Positions 35,306 through 44,781 are shown, counted from the first letter of the stretch. The stretch is DNA of 64,000 nt from Cupriavidus yeoncheonensis (GCF_905397275.1 NZ_CAJPUY010000004.1:248001-312000), one strand, 5' to 3'. Numbers and translations: made by a program. Notes: generated by a model from the letters alone, not told the origin.

Positions 35306-36887
35306 CGCACACCTCCGTGCCGCCCGCTGCCGCGGCACCTTGCGGCGATGCCGTAGCGCCGGCCATGGCCAGGCCCAGTGTCGCCAGCGTCCAGGCCTGC
35401 GCCGGGAGCGCTTCGGTCAGGTGTCCGCGATGCATCACCGCAATGCGGTCAGCGAGTGTCATCAGTTCGTCGAGGTCTTCGGAGATGAGCAGCACGGCTG
35501 CCCCCGCGTCGGCAGCATCCAGAAGCTGCCGGTGGACATAGGCCACGGCGCCGATATCGAGGCCCCACGTCGGCTGGCTCGCCACCACCACGCGCGGCGC
35601 AATGCCCTCGCCGCCCACCGACAGCGCCCGCCCGAGGATCAGCTTCTGCATATTGCCGCCGGACAGCGTACGCGTGGGCGCATCGATGCCGCCGCCACGC
35701 ACGTCGAAGCGCGCGGCCAGGTCGCGCGCGAAGCGCCTGGCGGCGCCGCGGAGGATCACGCCGGCGCGCGCGAAGGCCGGCTGGCCGAGATGCTCGGCGA
35801 TGGCGTTCTCCCACACCGCGAGGTCTCCCACCGCCCCCTGCGCGTGCCGATCTTCCGGCACGCGCGCCACGCCGGCCGCGATCCAGCGTTGCGGCTCGGC
35901 CGGCATGACCTGGCCGGTCACCGTCACCGTGCCCGACGCGGGCGCGAGCATGCCGCTCATCACCTCGGCCAGCGTCACCTGGCCGTTGCCGGCCACGCCG
36001 GCAATCCCGACAATCTCGCCACGATGCAGCGACAGCGATACGCCGTGCAGCGCGACGCGCCCCGCCGATGCCGGCACGCTGACGCGCGCGAGTTCGGCGC
36101 GGACATCTGACTCGTTGCGCAGCGCGGACCGCGTGCGCGCGGGCATCTGCACGGCACGTCCGACCATCAGCTCGGCCAGCTCCGCGCGCGACGTGGCTGC
36201 CGCATCGCGCGTGGCCACGAGCCGGCCGCCGCGCAGCACGGCCACGCGATGCGAGACCCGCAGGACTTCGTCGAGCTTGTGGCTGATGAAGATGACCGAC
36301 ATGCCGTCGGCAATCAGCTGGGCCAGCGTGGCGAACAGGCTGTCGGCCTCCTGCGGCGTCAGCACGGCGGTCGGCTCGTCGAGGATCAGCACGCGCGCGC
36401 CGCGATACAGCGCCTTGATGATCTCCACGCGCTGGCGCTCGCCCACCGAAAGCGCACCGACGCGCGCGTGCGGCTGCACGGCCAGGCCAAAGCGGCGCGA
36501 CAGTTCCTGCACGCGCATGCGCGCGGCGCGCCGGCCCTGCTGCAGCTGCCACAGGGGCTCGGTGCCGATCAGGATATTGTCGAGCACCGACAGGTTGTCG
36601 GCCAGCGTGAAATGCTGGTGGACCATGCCGATGCCTGCGGCCAGCGCCGCGCGCGGATTGCCCGGTGGCAACGCCACGCCGTCGATCTCGACACTGCCGG
36701 CATCGGCCACGTAGTGGCCGAACAGGATATTCACCAGCGTGCTCTTGCCCGCGCCGTTTTCGCCGAGCAGCGCCAGCACCTCGCCGCGCTGCAGCGCGAG
36801 CGAGATATCGTCGTTGGCCAGCAATGCGCCAAAGCGCTTGGTGATGCCGGCCATGCGCAGTACCGGCAGCGAGTCAGGCAGGGACAT
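35295..36887 (-). CDS. Nucleoside/nucleobase ABC transporter ATPase (two ABC domains)
   Basis: A 530-residue tandem ATPase. Domain 1 has Walker A GENGAGKST, signature LSVGERQ and Walker B LILDEPTAVL. Domain 2 has a degenerate Walker A (GVAGNGQVTL, lacking the GKS/T), signature LSGGNMQK and a Walker B-like VVASQPTWGLD. The single functional site is usual for this family. ATG 36887 is used rather than an upstream frame that crosses the hairpin at 36906-36942. Confidence 0.92.
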   Translation of the reverse strand: MSLPDSLPVLRMAGITKRFGALLANDDISLALQRGEVLALLGENGAGKSTLVNILFGHYVADAGSVEIDGVALPPGNPRAALAAGIGMVHQHFTLADNLSVLDNILIGTEPLWQLQQGRRAARMRVQELSRRFGLAVQPHARVGALSVGERQRVEIIKALYRGARVLILDEPTAVLTPQEADSLFATLAQLIADGMSVIFISHKLDEVLRVSHRVAVLRGGRLVATRDAAATSRAELAELMVGRAVQMPARTRSALRNESDVRAELARVSVPASAGRVALHGVSLSLHRGEIVGIAGVAGNGQVTLAEVMSGMLAPASGTVTVTGQVMPAEPQRWIAAGVARVPEDRHAQGAVGDLAVWENAIAEHLGQPAFARAGVILRGAARRFARDLAARFDVRGGGIDAPTRTLSGGNMQKLILGRALSVGGEGIAPRVVVASQPTWGLDIGAVAYVHRQLLDAADAGAAVLLISEDLDELMTLADRIAVMHRGHLTEALPAQAWTLATLGLAMAGATASPQGAAAAGGTEVCDAA

Positions 36888-36905
36888 GGATGTCAGGACG
36901 GGAAT

Positions 36906-36942
36906 AAAAGGCCATGCCTGGCGGCCACCCGCCAGGCATGGC
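36906..36942 (-). terminator. Attenuator-like hairpin between bmp and ATPase genes
   Basis: GCCATGCCTGGCGG and CCGCCAGGCATGGC form a 14-bp perfect stem with a 4-base loop. Read leftward it is followed by CTTTTATT. It sits in the 93-base gap after the binding-protein gene and would let more binding protein than transporter be made. Confidence 0.75.
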
Positions 36943-36980
36943 AATCCGCAGGGAACGATCGCACAATTGCCGCGGGGCGC

Positions 36981-37988
36981 TTACGGTGTGGACTTCGGCT
37001 CCGTTTCGACCACCTTCACGGCCTCCTTGCCATCGAGGATGGCCTTCTCCCTCGCGCGCACCTTGACCATCAGGTCAGCCGGCACCTTGCCTTCGAAGGT
37101 GCCAAGCGGCGCCAGTTCGGCCCCCTTGTACTTCATCAGCGAATACTTGCCGTAGTCTTCGTCCTTGAACTGCCCCGCCTTGACCTTGCCCAGCGCCGCA
37201 CCAATGGTCGGCTCCATATTCCACAGTGCCGACGCCACCACCGTGGCCGGATACTGCGGCTGCGTATTGATGACGTTGCCGATGGCCAGCTTGCCGCGCT
37301 CTTTGGCGGCGTCCGATACGCCGAAGCGCTCCGCGTAGAGCACGTCGGCACCCTTGTCGATCATCGCGAAAGCGGCTTCCTTGGCCTTGGGCGGGTCGAA
37401 CCATGAGCCGATGAAGCTCACCGTAAATTTCACCTTGGGATTGACCGCGCGCGCGCCCTCCATGAAGGCATGCATCAGGCGGTTGACTTCGGGGATGGCG
37501 TAGCCGCCCACCATGCCGATGTGGTTGGTCTTGGTCATGCCCCCGGCGATCATGCCGGTCAGGTAGGACGGCTCCTGGATATAGTTGTCGAACACGGAGA
37601 AATTCGGCGCCTGCGGCTTGCCCGACGAGCCCATCAGGAAGGCCGTCTTCGGGTAGTCCTTCGCCACCTTGCGCGCGGCGGATTCGACCGCGAACGATTC
37701 GCCGACGATCAGCACCGCGCCCTGCTCCGCGTACTGGCGCAGCACGCGTTCATAGTCGGCATTCGAGACGCTTTCGGAGAACACGTAGTCCACCTCGCCG
37801 CGGGCCTTGGCTTCATTGAGCGCCTTGTGGATGCGCGACACCCACTGCTGCTCCACCGGCACGGTGTACACCGCCGCCACCTTCAGCTTCGCCTGCGCGT
37901 GCGCCACCGGCACCACGCCGATGGCGGCCACGGCTGCGCCTGCGGCGGCCAGTTTCAGCCAGGTCCTGCGATTGCGTCCAGACATCAT
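36981..37988 (-). CDS. BMP-family nucleoside/nucleobase-binding protein
   Basis: A 335-residue periplasmic protein of the Bmp/Med/PnrA family. The N-terminus MMSGRNRRTWLKLAAAG is a twin-arginine-like signal ending AHAQA. The mature domain shows LKVAAVYTVPVEQQWVSR and GGMTKTNHIGMVGGYAIPEV, typical of the family. It would capture uracil, cytosine or a nucleoside for the ABC transporter encoded downstream. ATG 37988 follows GGGAGAGAACC; the adjacent ATG 37985 is equally possible. It is 25 bases after the regulator gene. Confidence 0.92.
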   Translation of the reverse strand: MMSGRNRRTWLKLAAAGAAVAAIGVVPVAHAQAKLKVAAVYTVPVEQQWVSRIHKALNEAKARGEVDYVFSESVSNADYERVLRQYAEQGAVLIVGESFAVESAARKVAKDYPKTAFLMGSSGKPQAPNFSVFDNYIQEPSYLTGMIAGGMTKTNHIGMVGGYAIPEVNRLMHAFMEGARAVNPKVKFTVSFIGSWFDPPKAKEAAFAMIDKGADVLYAERFGVSDAAKERGKLAIGNVINTQPQYPATVVASALWNMEPTIGAALGKVKAGQFKDEDYGKYSLMKYKGAELAPLGTFEGKVPADLMVKVRAREKAILDGKEAVKVVETEPKSTP

Positions 37989-38013
37989 GGTTCTCTCTCC
38001 CTTGTTTTGAGTC

Positions 38014-38715
38014 CTACGGTGTTGGCACGTCCCGGACAAGCGGCGCGGCCACGGGCCGCAGCCCGCAACCGCGCAGGAGCAGCGCCACCAGGTGCTCGGT
38101 GGCCAGCTCGAAATCGCGCCGGCCCAGTCGGCTCACACCAAGCACGGCGCAAATCTGCGATTCGAAATCGGCATAGGTCTGGGTCGCGGCCCAGATGGTG
38201 AAGAACAGGTGCTGCGGATCGACGCTGGCCATCTGCCCGTTGGCGATCCACTGGCGGATGACCGCGGCCTTGTGTGCCACCAGTTCGCGCAGCGCATGGC
38301 GCAGCACCTCACCGATCTCCGGCGCGCCGTGCAGCAGTTCATTCGCGAACACCCGCGAAGCATCAGGATGGCTGGCCGACAGCCGCATCTTCGCGCGGAT
38401 GTACGCTTCCAGCGCTACCTGCGGCGGCAGCTCGGCGCGGATGGTCTCGGTCTCGGACAGCCAGAGCTGCAGCGTGTGCGCCAGCACGGCACGGTACAGC
38501 GCCTGCTTGGTGCGGAAGTAGTAGTGCAGGTTGGACTTGGGCACGCCGGCGCGCACGGCAATCTCGGCCATGGTGGCCCCCGCAAAGCCGGCGCGAGCGA
38601 ACACGTGCTCGGCCGCGCGCAGGATCATGGCCTCGTTCTCCTGCCGGATGCGTCCGCCGCTGGCGTCGCGCGCCAGAGGCAGGCGCCGCGTCGCGGCGGT
38701 CGCCGGGCCGTCCAT
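38014..38715 (-). CDS. rutR: TetR-family regulator, RutR-like
   Basis: A 233-residue TetR protein. The HTH AEIAVRAGVPKSNLHYYFRTKQALY is followed by a C-terminal half closely parallel to E. coli RutR (AYIRAKMRLSASHPDASRVF, SVDPQHLFFTIWAATQTYADF). RutR binds uracil and controls pyrimidine catabolism. Starting at ATG 38715, it overlaps the upp stop (ATGA), so it is made inside the operon it probably controls. A matching operator lies at 42065-42082. Confidence 0.88.
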   Translation of the reverse strand: MDGPATAATRRLPLARDASGGRIRQENEAMILRAAEHVFARAGFAGATMAEIAVRAGVPKSNLHYYFRTKQALYRAVLAHTLQLWLSETETIRAELPPQVALEAYIRAKMRLSASHPDASRVFANELLHGAPEIGEVLRHALRELVAHKAAVIRQWIANGQMASVDPQHLFFTIWAATQTYADFESQICAVLGVSRLGRRDFELATEHLVALLLRGCGLRPVAAPLVRDVPTP

Positions 38716-39404
38716 CACCGCGTGCCGTAGAGGCGGTCCCCGGCGTCGCCAAGTCCGGGCACGATGTAGCCGTGCTCGTTCAGCTCCTCATCGATGGCCG
38801 CGGTGACGATGGCTACGTCCGGATGCGCGGCCCGCAGCGCGTTCAGCCCCGGGCGCGACGCGATCAGGCACACGTACTTGAGCATGGTCACGCCGCTCTC
38901 CTTGAGCCGGTTCAGCGCCGCGATGGCCGAATTGCCCGTGGCCAGCATCGGGTCCACCACGATCACCATCCGCTCCCGGATGTCCTCGGGCATCTTGAAG
39001 TAGTACTCGACGGGCTCGAGCGTCTCCGGGTCGCGGTACAGGCCGATATGGCCCACGCGCGCGGCCGGCAGCAGTTCCAGCATGCCGTCCAGGAAACCAT
39101 TGCCCGCCCGCAGGATCGACACCAGGCAGAGTTTCTTGCCCGCCAGCACCGGCGACTGCGTGGGGGCAATCGGCGTCTTGATGGCGATGGTCTCCATCGG
39201 CAGGTCGCGCGTGGCTTCGTAGGTCAGGAGCTGGCTGATCTCGCGCACGAGCCGGCGGAAGTTGTCCGTGGTGGTTTCCTCGCTGCGCGCCAGCGTGACC
39301 TTGTGCTGGACCAGGGGGTGGTCCACCACCAGCACGGAGGCGGTGACGGCCGGGGCGCTGGCGGCTTCGGCCGGGGCCACGGGGACGGCAGACACGTCGT
39401 TCAT
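38715..39404 (-). CDS. upp: Uracil phosphoribosyltransferase
   Basis: A 229-residue Upp making UMP from uracil and PRPP. The PRPP loop [12 protein letters not shown] and the uracil-binding C-terminus [13 protein letters not shown] are intact. An Ala/Val-rich N-terminal extension of about 20 residues precedes [12 protein letters not shown]. Known URC pathways need uracil phosphoribosyl transfer, so this gene is a working part of the operon rather than plain salvage. Starts 95 bases after urc4. Confidence 0.95.
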   Translation of the reverse strand: MNDVSAVPVAPAEAASAPAVTASVLVVDHPLVQHKVTLARSEETTTDNFRRLVREISQLLTYEATRDLPMETIAIKTPIAPTQSPVLAGKKLCLVSILRAGNGFLDGMLELLPAARVGHIGLYRDPETLEPVEYYFKMPEDIRERMVIVVDPMLATGNSAIAALNRLKESGVTMLKYVCLIASRPGLNALRAAHPDVAIVTAAIDEELNEHGYIVPGLGDAGDRLYGTR

Positions 39405-39499
39405 GGTGACTCCTATGCAATCGGACTGGCGGGGGAATCAGGGATTGCACCGCCGGGCGGCGTCGGCCGGCGGGCAAGCCTACTGCACAACCACGGCGC

Positions 39500-40804
39500 T
39501 CAGAATACCGTGCCGTCGCTGTGGATCGCGAACGGCGGCGGCCCGCCGGGCCTGCGCTTGGCGGCAATGCGCCGCCCCGCGGCCCAGGTGCCGCCTTCGA
39601 GCACGCGCGCCAGCGGAAACTCGGCCTCCGTCAATCCGAGCGCCTGGCGCACGCCGTCGGCCACGAGATCCAGCCCTGTCACCGTCAGGGCGCGCCATTC
39701 GACGATGACCGGCTCCTGCACCTCATGCGCCGCTTCCGCGAACCCCGGGTCGCGCGGCACCATCAACTCGAAGTCGAACAGCAGGCCACCGTTGCGGTAT
39801 TCGGGCAGCCCGGTCAGGGACTCCAGTCCCGTGACAATCAGGCCCGCGTCCTCGAGCGGCTCCAGCAGCGAATACGTCAGCCACTGGGTCAGCTTGTGGA
39901 ACGGCACCAGCCCGCCTGGGGCGGCCGGGTGCCGCCAGGTATCGCCGAGCGAGACGCCCTCCAGCGCGACCCGCCCCGGCCAGACCGGACCCAGCGCCAC
40001 CAGCAGCGTCTTCAGGATGAAGCTCGCCTCGATGCGGTCGTCGACCGCATTGGCCTTCAGGTAGTCGAACAGGTTGCCGAGCCGCGCCGGCGAGCCGAAC
40101 ACGGCCGGCGTGGCCTGCATGACTTCACCCAGGCGGCGCAGCAGCCCCGCGCGTCCTTCCAGGCCGACCAGCGGATTGTGCTGCGCAACCTGGAACGCCG
40201 TGGCGATGCTCGACGCGTCGATGCGCATCAGGCGATCGGCATCGGCGCGCAGCGGATCGCCCGGCTCGGCCGAAAAGCCACCGCGCGCGAACAGGTCGAA
40301 GCTGGCCACGCCGAGCCCTTCCGAGCGCGTCAGGGTCAGGTCGCTGGCCGGATCGCGGTAGCGCCAGTCGGGCCCGGCCCCGGCGTCCAGCAGTACGCTC
40401 GGAATGACCAGGTCGATCCCGATGCGGGCGCGGTCCTCGCGGTGCTCGGGGCCGCTCAGCGCGGCACGTTCGCACAGGATCTGCCAGCGGTCGAGCCGCT
40501 CGCCGGAGCCGCCGCTTTCGAAGTGGCGCCAGCGGCTGTGGTATGGCACCTGCAGGTCCGGATAGCGCTGGCGGACGGTGCTGGCGACGTAGTCCGCAAT
40601 CGCATGAACCCGATCGGGATGCCAGGTGAACAGTTCGGACTGGCCGGCTGCCACGTGCTCCGTGATCGCCGCGCAATGCGTGCGGACAGCCTCGGCGCAA
40701 AGCAGCGCCGCGGCCGGATGCCCCGCCGGCACCGGACTGAACCAGCCGCTGCCATGGCCGTCGGCCGGTCCGGCCGGCCGGTCCGCTTCGGGATACGTGC
40801 TCAT
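39500..40804 (-). CDS. urc4: URC4/Urg3-family uracil catabolism protein
   Basis: A 434-residue protein of the DUF1688 (URC4/urg3) family, recognised from HSRWRHFESGG, GIDLVIPSVLLDAGAG, RSEGLGVASFDLF and SLGDTWRHPA. In the yeast Lachancea kluyveri, URC4 is required for the URC route of uracil degradation; its reaction is not well defined. It overlaps urc1 by an ATGA, a strong sign that the two proteins work together. Confidence 0.88.
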   Translation of the reverse strand: MSTYPEADRPAGPADGHGSGWFSPVPAGHPAAALLCAEAVRTHCAAITEHVAAGQSELFTWHPDRVHAIADYVASTVRQRYPDLQVPYHSRWRHFESGGSGERLDRWQILCERAALSGPEHREDRARIGIDLVIPSVLLDAGAGPDWRYRDPASDLTLTRSEGLGVASFDLFARGGFSAEPGDPLRADADRLMRIDASSIATAFQVAQHNPLVGLEGRAGLLRRLGEVMQATPAVFGSPARLGNLFDYLKANAVDDRIEASFILKTLLVALGPVWPGRVALEGVSLGDTWRHPAAPGGLVPFHKLTQWLTYSLLEPLEDAGLIVTGLESLTGLPEYRNGGLLFDFELMVPRDPGFAEAAHEVQEPVIVEWRALTVTGLDLVADGVRQALGLTEAEFPLARVLEGGTWAAGRRIAAKRRPGGPPPFAIHSDGTVF

Positions 40805-42039
40805 TCGTTCAACCCCCTGCCCTTTGCCAGGGCGAGTTCGTCGGCGTCAGGCGGCGTGTAGTGCGTGAAATAACCGGCCGCCACCTTGGCGTCGATTTCC
40901 ACGCGCGCGTCCGCCGGGATCAGTTCTTCAGGTATGGCCACCTGCTCGACCACTTCGATGCCCTGGGCCACCAGCGCACCATGTTTCATATTGCTCATCG
41001 ACGCCCAGCGGTCGATGCGCCGGATGCCCAGCCAGTGGAAGACGTCCGGCATCAGTTCCTGGAAGCGCATGTCCTGCACGCCGGCCACGCACTCGGTGCG
41101 GGCGAAGTAGGTCTCGGCGCGGTCGCCGCCCACCTGGCGCTTGCGGGCGTTATAGACCAGGAACTTGGTCACCTCGCCCAGCGCGCGTCCTTCCTTCCGG
41201 TTATAGACCACCAAGCCTACGCCCCCTTGCTGCGCCATGTCGATGCATACTTCAATGCCATGCGCGAGGTAGGGACGGCAGGTGCAGATGTCGGAGCCGA
41301 ACACGTCCGAGCCGTTGCACTCGTCATGCACGCGGCAGGCCACATGCGTGTCCGGCTTGCCCAGCTTGGCGATATCGCCGAAGAAATAGAGCGTCATGCC
41401 GCCGATGGGCGGCAGAAAGACCTTCAGGTCGGGCCGCGTCACCAGTTCCGGGAACATGCCGCTGGTCTGCTCGAACAGGCTGCGCCGCAGCGCGGTTTCC
41501 TTGATATCGAAACGGCGCGCCAGCCCGGGCAGGTACCAGACCGGATCCACCGCGGCCTTGGTGACCCGCACGTCGCCGTTGGCGTGGAGAATGTCGCCGT
41601 CCGGCTTCAGCCGTCCCGCCGCGATCGCGGAGGCCAGCTCGGGCATGTTGATGTGCGCGCGCGTCACGGCAATGGTCGGGCGGATATCCACGCCTGCGGC
41701 GATGCGGTCGGCAAAGGCACTGGAAACGAGATGGCCCCACGGGTCCAGTGAAACGATCTTGTCCGCGTCCGCCCACTGCGGGTGCGGGCCGATCGACTCG
41801 GCCGGCGCAGTATCGGTCAGGTCCGGCCGGTGGTCGCGCTGCAGGCGGCCCGAGGCCACGGCAAGCGCCCGGTAGATGGCATAGGCGCCCGAGTGTGTGC
41901 CGATCACATTGCGCCGCTCAGGGTCTGTCAGGCTGGCAATCACCGGCCCTCGTTCCGCTGCCGTCGGCGCCCCCCAGTGGATCGGCTCCGCCGGTTTGTC
42001 GCGGCGCGCATGCGAAGTGAGGACGATATGGTCGGACAT
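40801..42039 (-). CDS. urc1: URC1-type GTP cyclohydrolase II homolog
   Basis: A 412-residue protein. The C-terminal half is RibA-like, with zinc-type cysteines in CRVHDECNGSDVFGSDICTC and a RKEGRALGEV loop where RibA has RQEGRGIGL. The N-terminal 200 residues are URC1-specific. URC1 is proposed to open the uracil nucleotide ring rather than GTP. ATG 42039 is preceded by an operator-like dyad and overlaps of later genes follow, so it heads the operon. No riboflavin genes are near. Confidence 0.88.
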   Translation of the reverse strand: MSDHIVLTSHARRDKPAEPIHWGAPTAAERGPVIASLTDPERRNVIGTHSGAYAIYRALAVASGRLQRDHRPDLTDTAPAESIGPHPQWADADKIVSLDPWGHLVSSAFADRIAAGVDIRPTIAVTRAHINMPELASAIAAGRLKPDGDILHANGDVRVTKAAVDPVWYLPGLARRFDIKETALRRSLFEQTSGMFPELVTRPDLKVFLPPIGGMTLYFFGDIAKLGKPDTHVACRVHDECNGSDVFGSDICTCRPYLAHGIEVCIDMAQQGGVGLVVYNRKEGRALGEVTKFLVYNARKRQVGGDRAETYFARTECVAGVQDMRFQELMPDVFHWLGIRRIDRWASMSNMKHGALVAQGIEVVEQVAIPEELIPADARVEIDAKVAAGYFTHYTPPDADELALAKGRGLNE

Positions 42040-42064
42040 GACAGCCTCGATTCCGTGATGGAAT

Positions 42065-42082
42065 CCTGACCAAACGGTCAGG
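42065..42082. promoter_or_regulatory. RutR-like operator upstream of urc1
   Basis: CCTGACCAAACGGTCAGG is a perfect dyad (7-bp arms, 4-base centre), 26 bases before ATG 42039. The core TGACC-N4-GGTCA matches the known RutR consensus TTGACCANNTGGTCAA closely. A second inverted pair ATGGAATC (42058-42065) and GATTCCAT (42088-42095) surrounds it. Confidence 0.7.
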
Positions 42083-42226
42083 TTTACGATTCCATAGTAG
42101 GCAATCTCTGTGCCATCACCCAATGCCCGTTTCGGGCCCCTGCGTGGGTCGTCGCACGCGGGCAACGGCCGCCGGCCGCACCGTAGGCGGGCATCGGCAT
42201 TGCCGCGCACGGCGCCACGCACCACG

Positions 42227-42262
42227 AAAAAGCGGCACGTGCCGGGATGGCTACGTGCCGCT
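42227..42262 (-). terminator. Intrinsic terminator of the acyltransferase gene
   Basis: AGCGGCACGT/ACGTGCCGCT, 10-bp stem with a 12-base loop, followed on the minus strand by a run of T. It isolates the acyltransferase from the pyrimidine operon. Confidence 0.75.
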
Positions 42263-42323
42263 GCTATCCTGATCCCGTCCGCACTGAAGGCGCGGCGGCC
42301 AGGCCACGGGGTTAACGTTGTGG

Positions 42324-43415
42324 TTACGTTGTCGATTCCCCTTGCGCGCCGCGGCGGCCACCGGCCACCCACGTCCACAGCGCGGCGACCGGACTGGCGC
42401 TTTCCACATAGCGGTAAAACAAGGTTCCGGCAACGTTGCTCGCCACCCAGGCGAACAGCATGCCCAGTGCGTTGAGCACGGGGTTGCCCGGCGCCAGGTG
42501 GGAAACCACCGCGTTGACGATCAGGCAGACCGGGAAATGCACCAGGAACACTGAATAGGAGATGCGGCCAAAGAAGCCCACCACCGCCGCGCGCGGCCAG
42601 CTTTCGAGCCACCCGCCGCGCCTGGCCACCGCCAGCAGCAAGGCCGTGGCCAGCGCCACCGCGATGCGCAGGCGGAAATCGACGATCAGTGCCGCAAGCC
42701 CAAGCGCCCCCAGCAACAGGAGCGGAATGGCCGAGCGCCCGGAATTGGACGCCCAGTACGCGAGCGTGCCCATGCCATAGGCACCGAAGAAATACACCGC
42801 CCAGATATCCCACCCGGCATCGCGGTTGAACCAGAACAGCGATGCCACCGCCAGCGCCGACACCACCACCACCCCTGCCTGCGCACCCTGCCCCGAGACG
42901 CTGCGCGCCAGCCACAGCGCCGTCACCAGCAGCGCGAACAGCTGCAGGTCGATCGCCACGTACCAGACGCCCGCCGACAGGGCATCGACATCCAGCACGC
43001 TATGGAGCAACAGCACATGGGCAAGGAACTGCATGAGGTGCGGCGGCGCGGGGATCGAGTCATGGACCATCCAGGTACGCGCGATGGCGGCCCCCGCGAT
43101 GCTGACCAGGATCGCCGCGGCATACGGCGTGACCAGTTTCTGGTAGCGGCGCCAGACGGCGGCCAGCGGATGCTGCCGGATCACCAGCCGTCCATGCGGC
43201 GCAAGGCTGCGCGCCGCCAGGAAACCGCTGACGACAAGGAAGACCTGAACCGCGATGCGGGCGTATTGCGACAGCCAGTCAAGGACATCCGGCGCCAGCG
43301 AATAGGCCGAGTCGGACATGGGGCCGTAAAACGCCAGGTGATGGAGCACGATCAGTTGCGAGCTGACGGCCTTGAGGGCGTCAATGCACGCGAGGCGCGA
43401 AGGACGGGGGCTCAT
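42324..43415 (-). CDS. Acyltransferase family 3 (OafA/NodX-like) membrane protein
   Basis: A 363-residue protein with about 10 helices. It starts with the family motif ACIDALKAVSSQLIVLHHLAFYG, including the conserved His pair, and ends with FFGRISYSVFLVHFPV. Family members O-acetylate or acylate sugars of surface polysaccharides or peptidoglycan. It stands alone, with its own terminator, so the acceptor cannot be read from context. Confidence 0.88.
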   Translation of the reverse strand: MSPRPSRLACIDALKAVSSQLIVLHHLAFYGPMSDSAYSLAPDVLDWLSQYARIAVQVFLVVSGFLAARSLAPHGRLVIRQHPLAAVWRRYQKLVTPYAAAILVSIAGAAIARTWMVHDSIPAPPHLMQFLAHVLLLHSVLDVDALSAGVWYVAIDLQLFALLVTALWLARSVSGQGAQAGVVVVSALAVASLFWFNRDAGWDIWAVYFFGAYGMGTLAYWASNSGRSAIPLLLLGALGLAALIVDFRLRIAVALATALLLAVARRGGWLESWPRAAVVGFFGRISYSVFLVHFPVCLIVNAVVSHLAPGNPVLNALGMLFAWVASNVAGTLFYRYVESASPVAALWTWVAGGRRGAQGESTT

Positions 43416-43668
43416 TGTTATAAGAACGTTACAAAGACGATGGCCGCGATTTTACCGTCTTCGCGCCATCCGTTTGCGCCTTATTTGTCACAAAATGAGT
43501 AATCGTTACACAAATCTCCGGTAAGTGCCTTTATCGGAATGGGGAAGTCAGTTGTCTTGACGGCGAAGCATTTGCTTATGAGAAAGTTGTCGTTCCTCCG
43601 GGCAGAGCACGGGTATACCCTTGCGGTTTTGCTGCAACTGGCGCCATTGCGCCTCGCCCGCCTCCCAT

Positions 43669-44589
43669 ATGTTGTCCGTCCCCGCCTTCACCGCCCCGCG
43701 CAAGCTGATCCGCCCGCTGGCCATCCTGCTGCTGTCCCTGGCCGCGCTATCCCCGTTGGGCGCCCACGCGCAGAGCCCGGTCCTGGAGAAGATCCGCGAC
43801 AGCGGCACCATCGTGCTCGGCTACCGCGAGTCCGCGCTGCCGTTTTCGTTTGCCGATGACAAGGGCCAGCCGGCCGGCTATGCCGTCGACCTGTGCCGGC
43901 GCGTGGCCGAGTCAGCCCGCCAGAAACTGGGGCTGAAGGACATCAAGGTGCGCTGGATGCCGCTCACGCCGCAGAACCGCTTCCCCGCGATGGTCAATGG
44001 CCTGGTGGACCTGGACTGCGCCCCCAATACCAACTCGCCGGAGCGGCAGAAGCAGGTGGCCTTCAGCGTGTCGCATTACGTGTCGACCGTGCGCATGCTG
44101 GTGCGTGCCGACTCCGGCATCAAGTCCTTCGAGGACCTGCGCGGCAAGACCGTGGTCACCAGCGCCGGTTCCACGGGCGACCGCCATGTGCGCCACCTGA
44201 AGCAACAATACGGCTATCGCGACATCTACGCGAAGGATCATGGCGAATCGTTCCTGCTGCTGGAATCGGGGCGCGCGCAAGCCTTCGTGATGGACGACGT
44301 CCTGCTTGCCGGCCTGCGCGCACGCGCCAAGGACCCGTCTCAGTTCGTGATCGTCGGCCCCGCCCTTTCGACGGAGCAGAACGCGCTGATGATGTCGAAG
44401 GCCGACCCGGAATGGAAACAGTTCGTCGACCAGACCCTGGCCAGCACGTTCGCGGGTCCGGGCATCACGTCGCTGCAGAAGCGCTGGTTCCAGCAACCCA
44501 TCGGCAGCCGCAACATCAACCTCGCCCTGGCCCCGTCGAGCCAGGTACGCGAAGCCTGGAAGCACCCTTCCGATACCGCCACGGAGTGA
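43669..44589 (+). CDS. GltI-like glutamate/aspartate-type ABC binding protein (orphan)
   Basis: A 306-residue class II periplasmic binding protein (SBP_bac_3). A signal peptide ends SPLGAHAQ; the mature start VLEKIRDSGTIVLGYRESALPFSFADDKG is GltI-like. A ligand-binding Arg region lies in ADSGIKSFEDLRGKTVV. ATG 43669 gives a clean signal peptide; a TTG start at 43621 is less likely. No permease or ATPase genes follow, so it may serve a transporter elsewhere or act in signalling. Confidence 0.88.
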   Translation: MLSVPAFTAPRKLIRPLAILLLSLAALSPLGAHAQSPVLEKIRDSGTIVLGYRESALPFSFADDKGQPAGYAVDLCRRVAESARQKLGLKDIKVRWMPLTPQNRFPAMVNGLVDLDCAPNTNSPERQKQVAFSVSHYVSTVRMLVRADSGIKSFEDLRGKTVVTSAGSTGDRHVRHLKQQYGYRDIYAKDHGESFLLLESGRAQAFVMDDVLLAGLRARAKDPSQFVIVGPALSTEQNALMMSKADPEWKQFVDQTLASTFAGPGITSLQKRWFQQPIGSRNINLALAPSSQVREAWKHPSDTATE

Positions 44590-44781
44590 CGCCAACGTAT
44601 CAGACGCACACAAACTGATACGGCAATCCATGGTTTCCATGAGTCCCTACCGTCGGGTAGGTACCCAGTTGACAGCCTGACAACAGCTTGGCGACACTGA
44701 AACCGGTCGCCCCCGCCAGAGGGGCAACCGCGAAGAACCGCCCGACGGGGTGGCATAACCAGGCAGGACTCAGGAGAAATC

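Noticed and set aside
40801-42039. Riboflavin GTP cyclohydrolase II (ribA)
   Set aside because: The long N-terminal URC1 region, overlap with urc4 and the pyrimidine gene context argue for URC1; no other rib genes are present.
44646-44661. Small hairpin CCTACC/GGTAGG upstream of the repeat-protein gene
   Set aside because: Only six pairs and no conserved feature; not enough to call a regulatory RNA.
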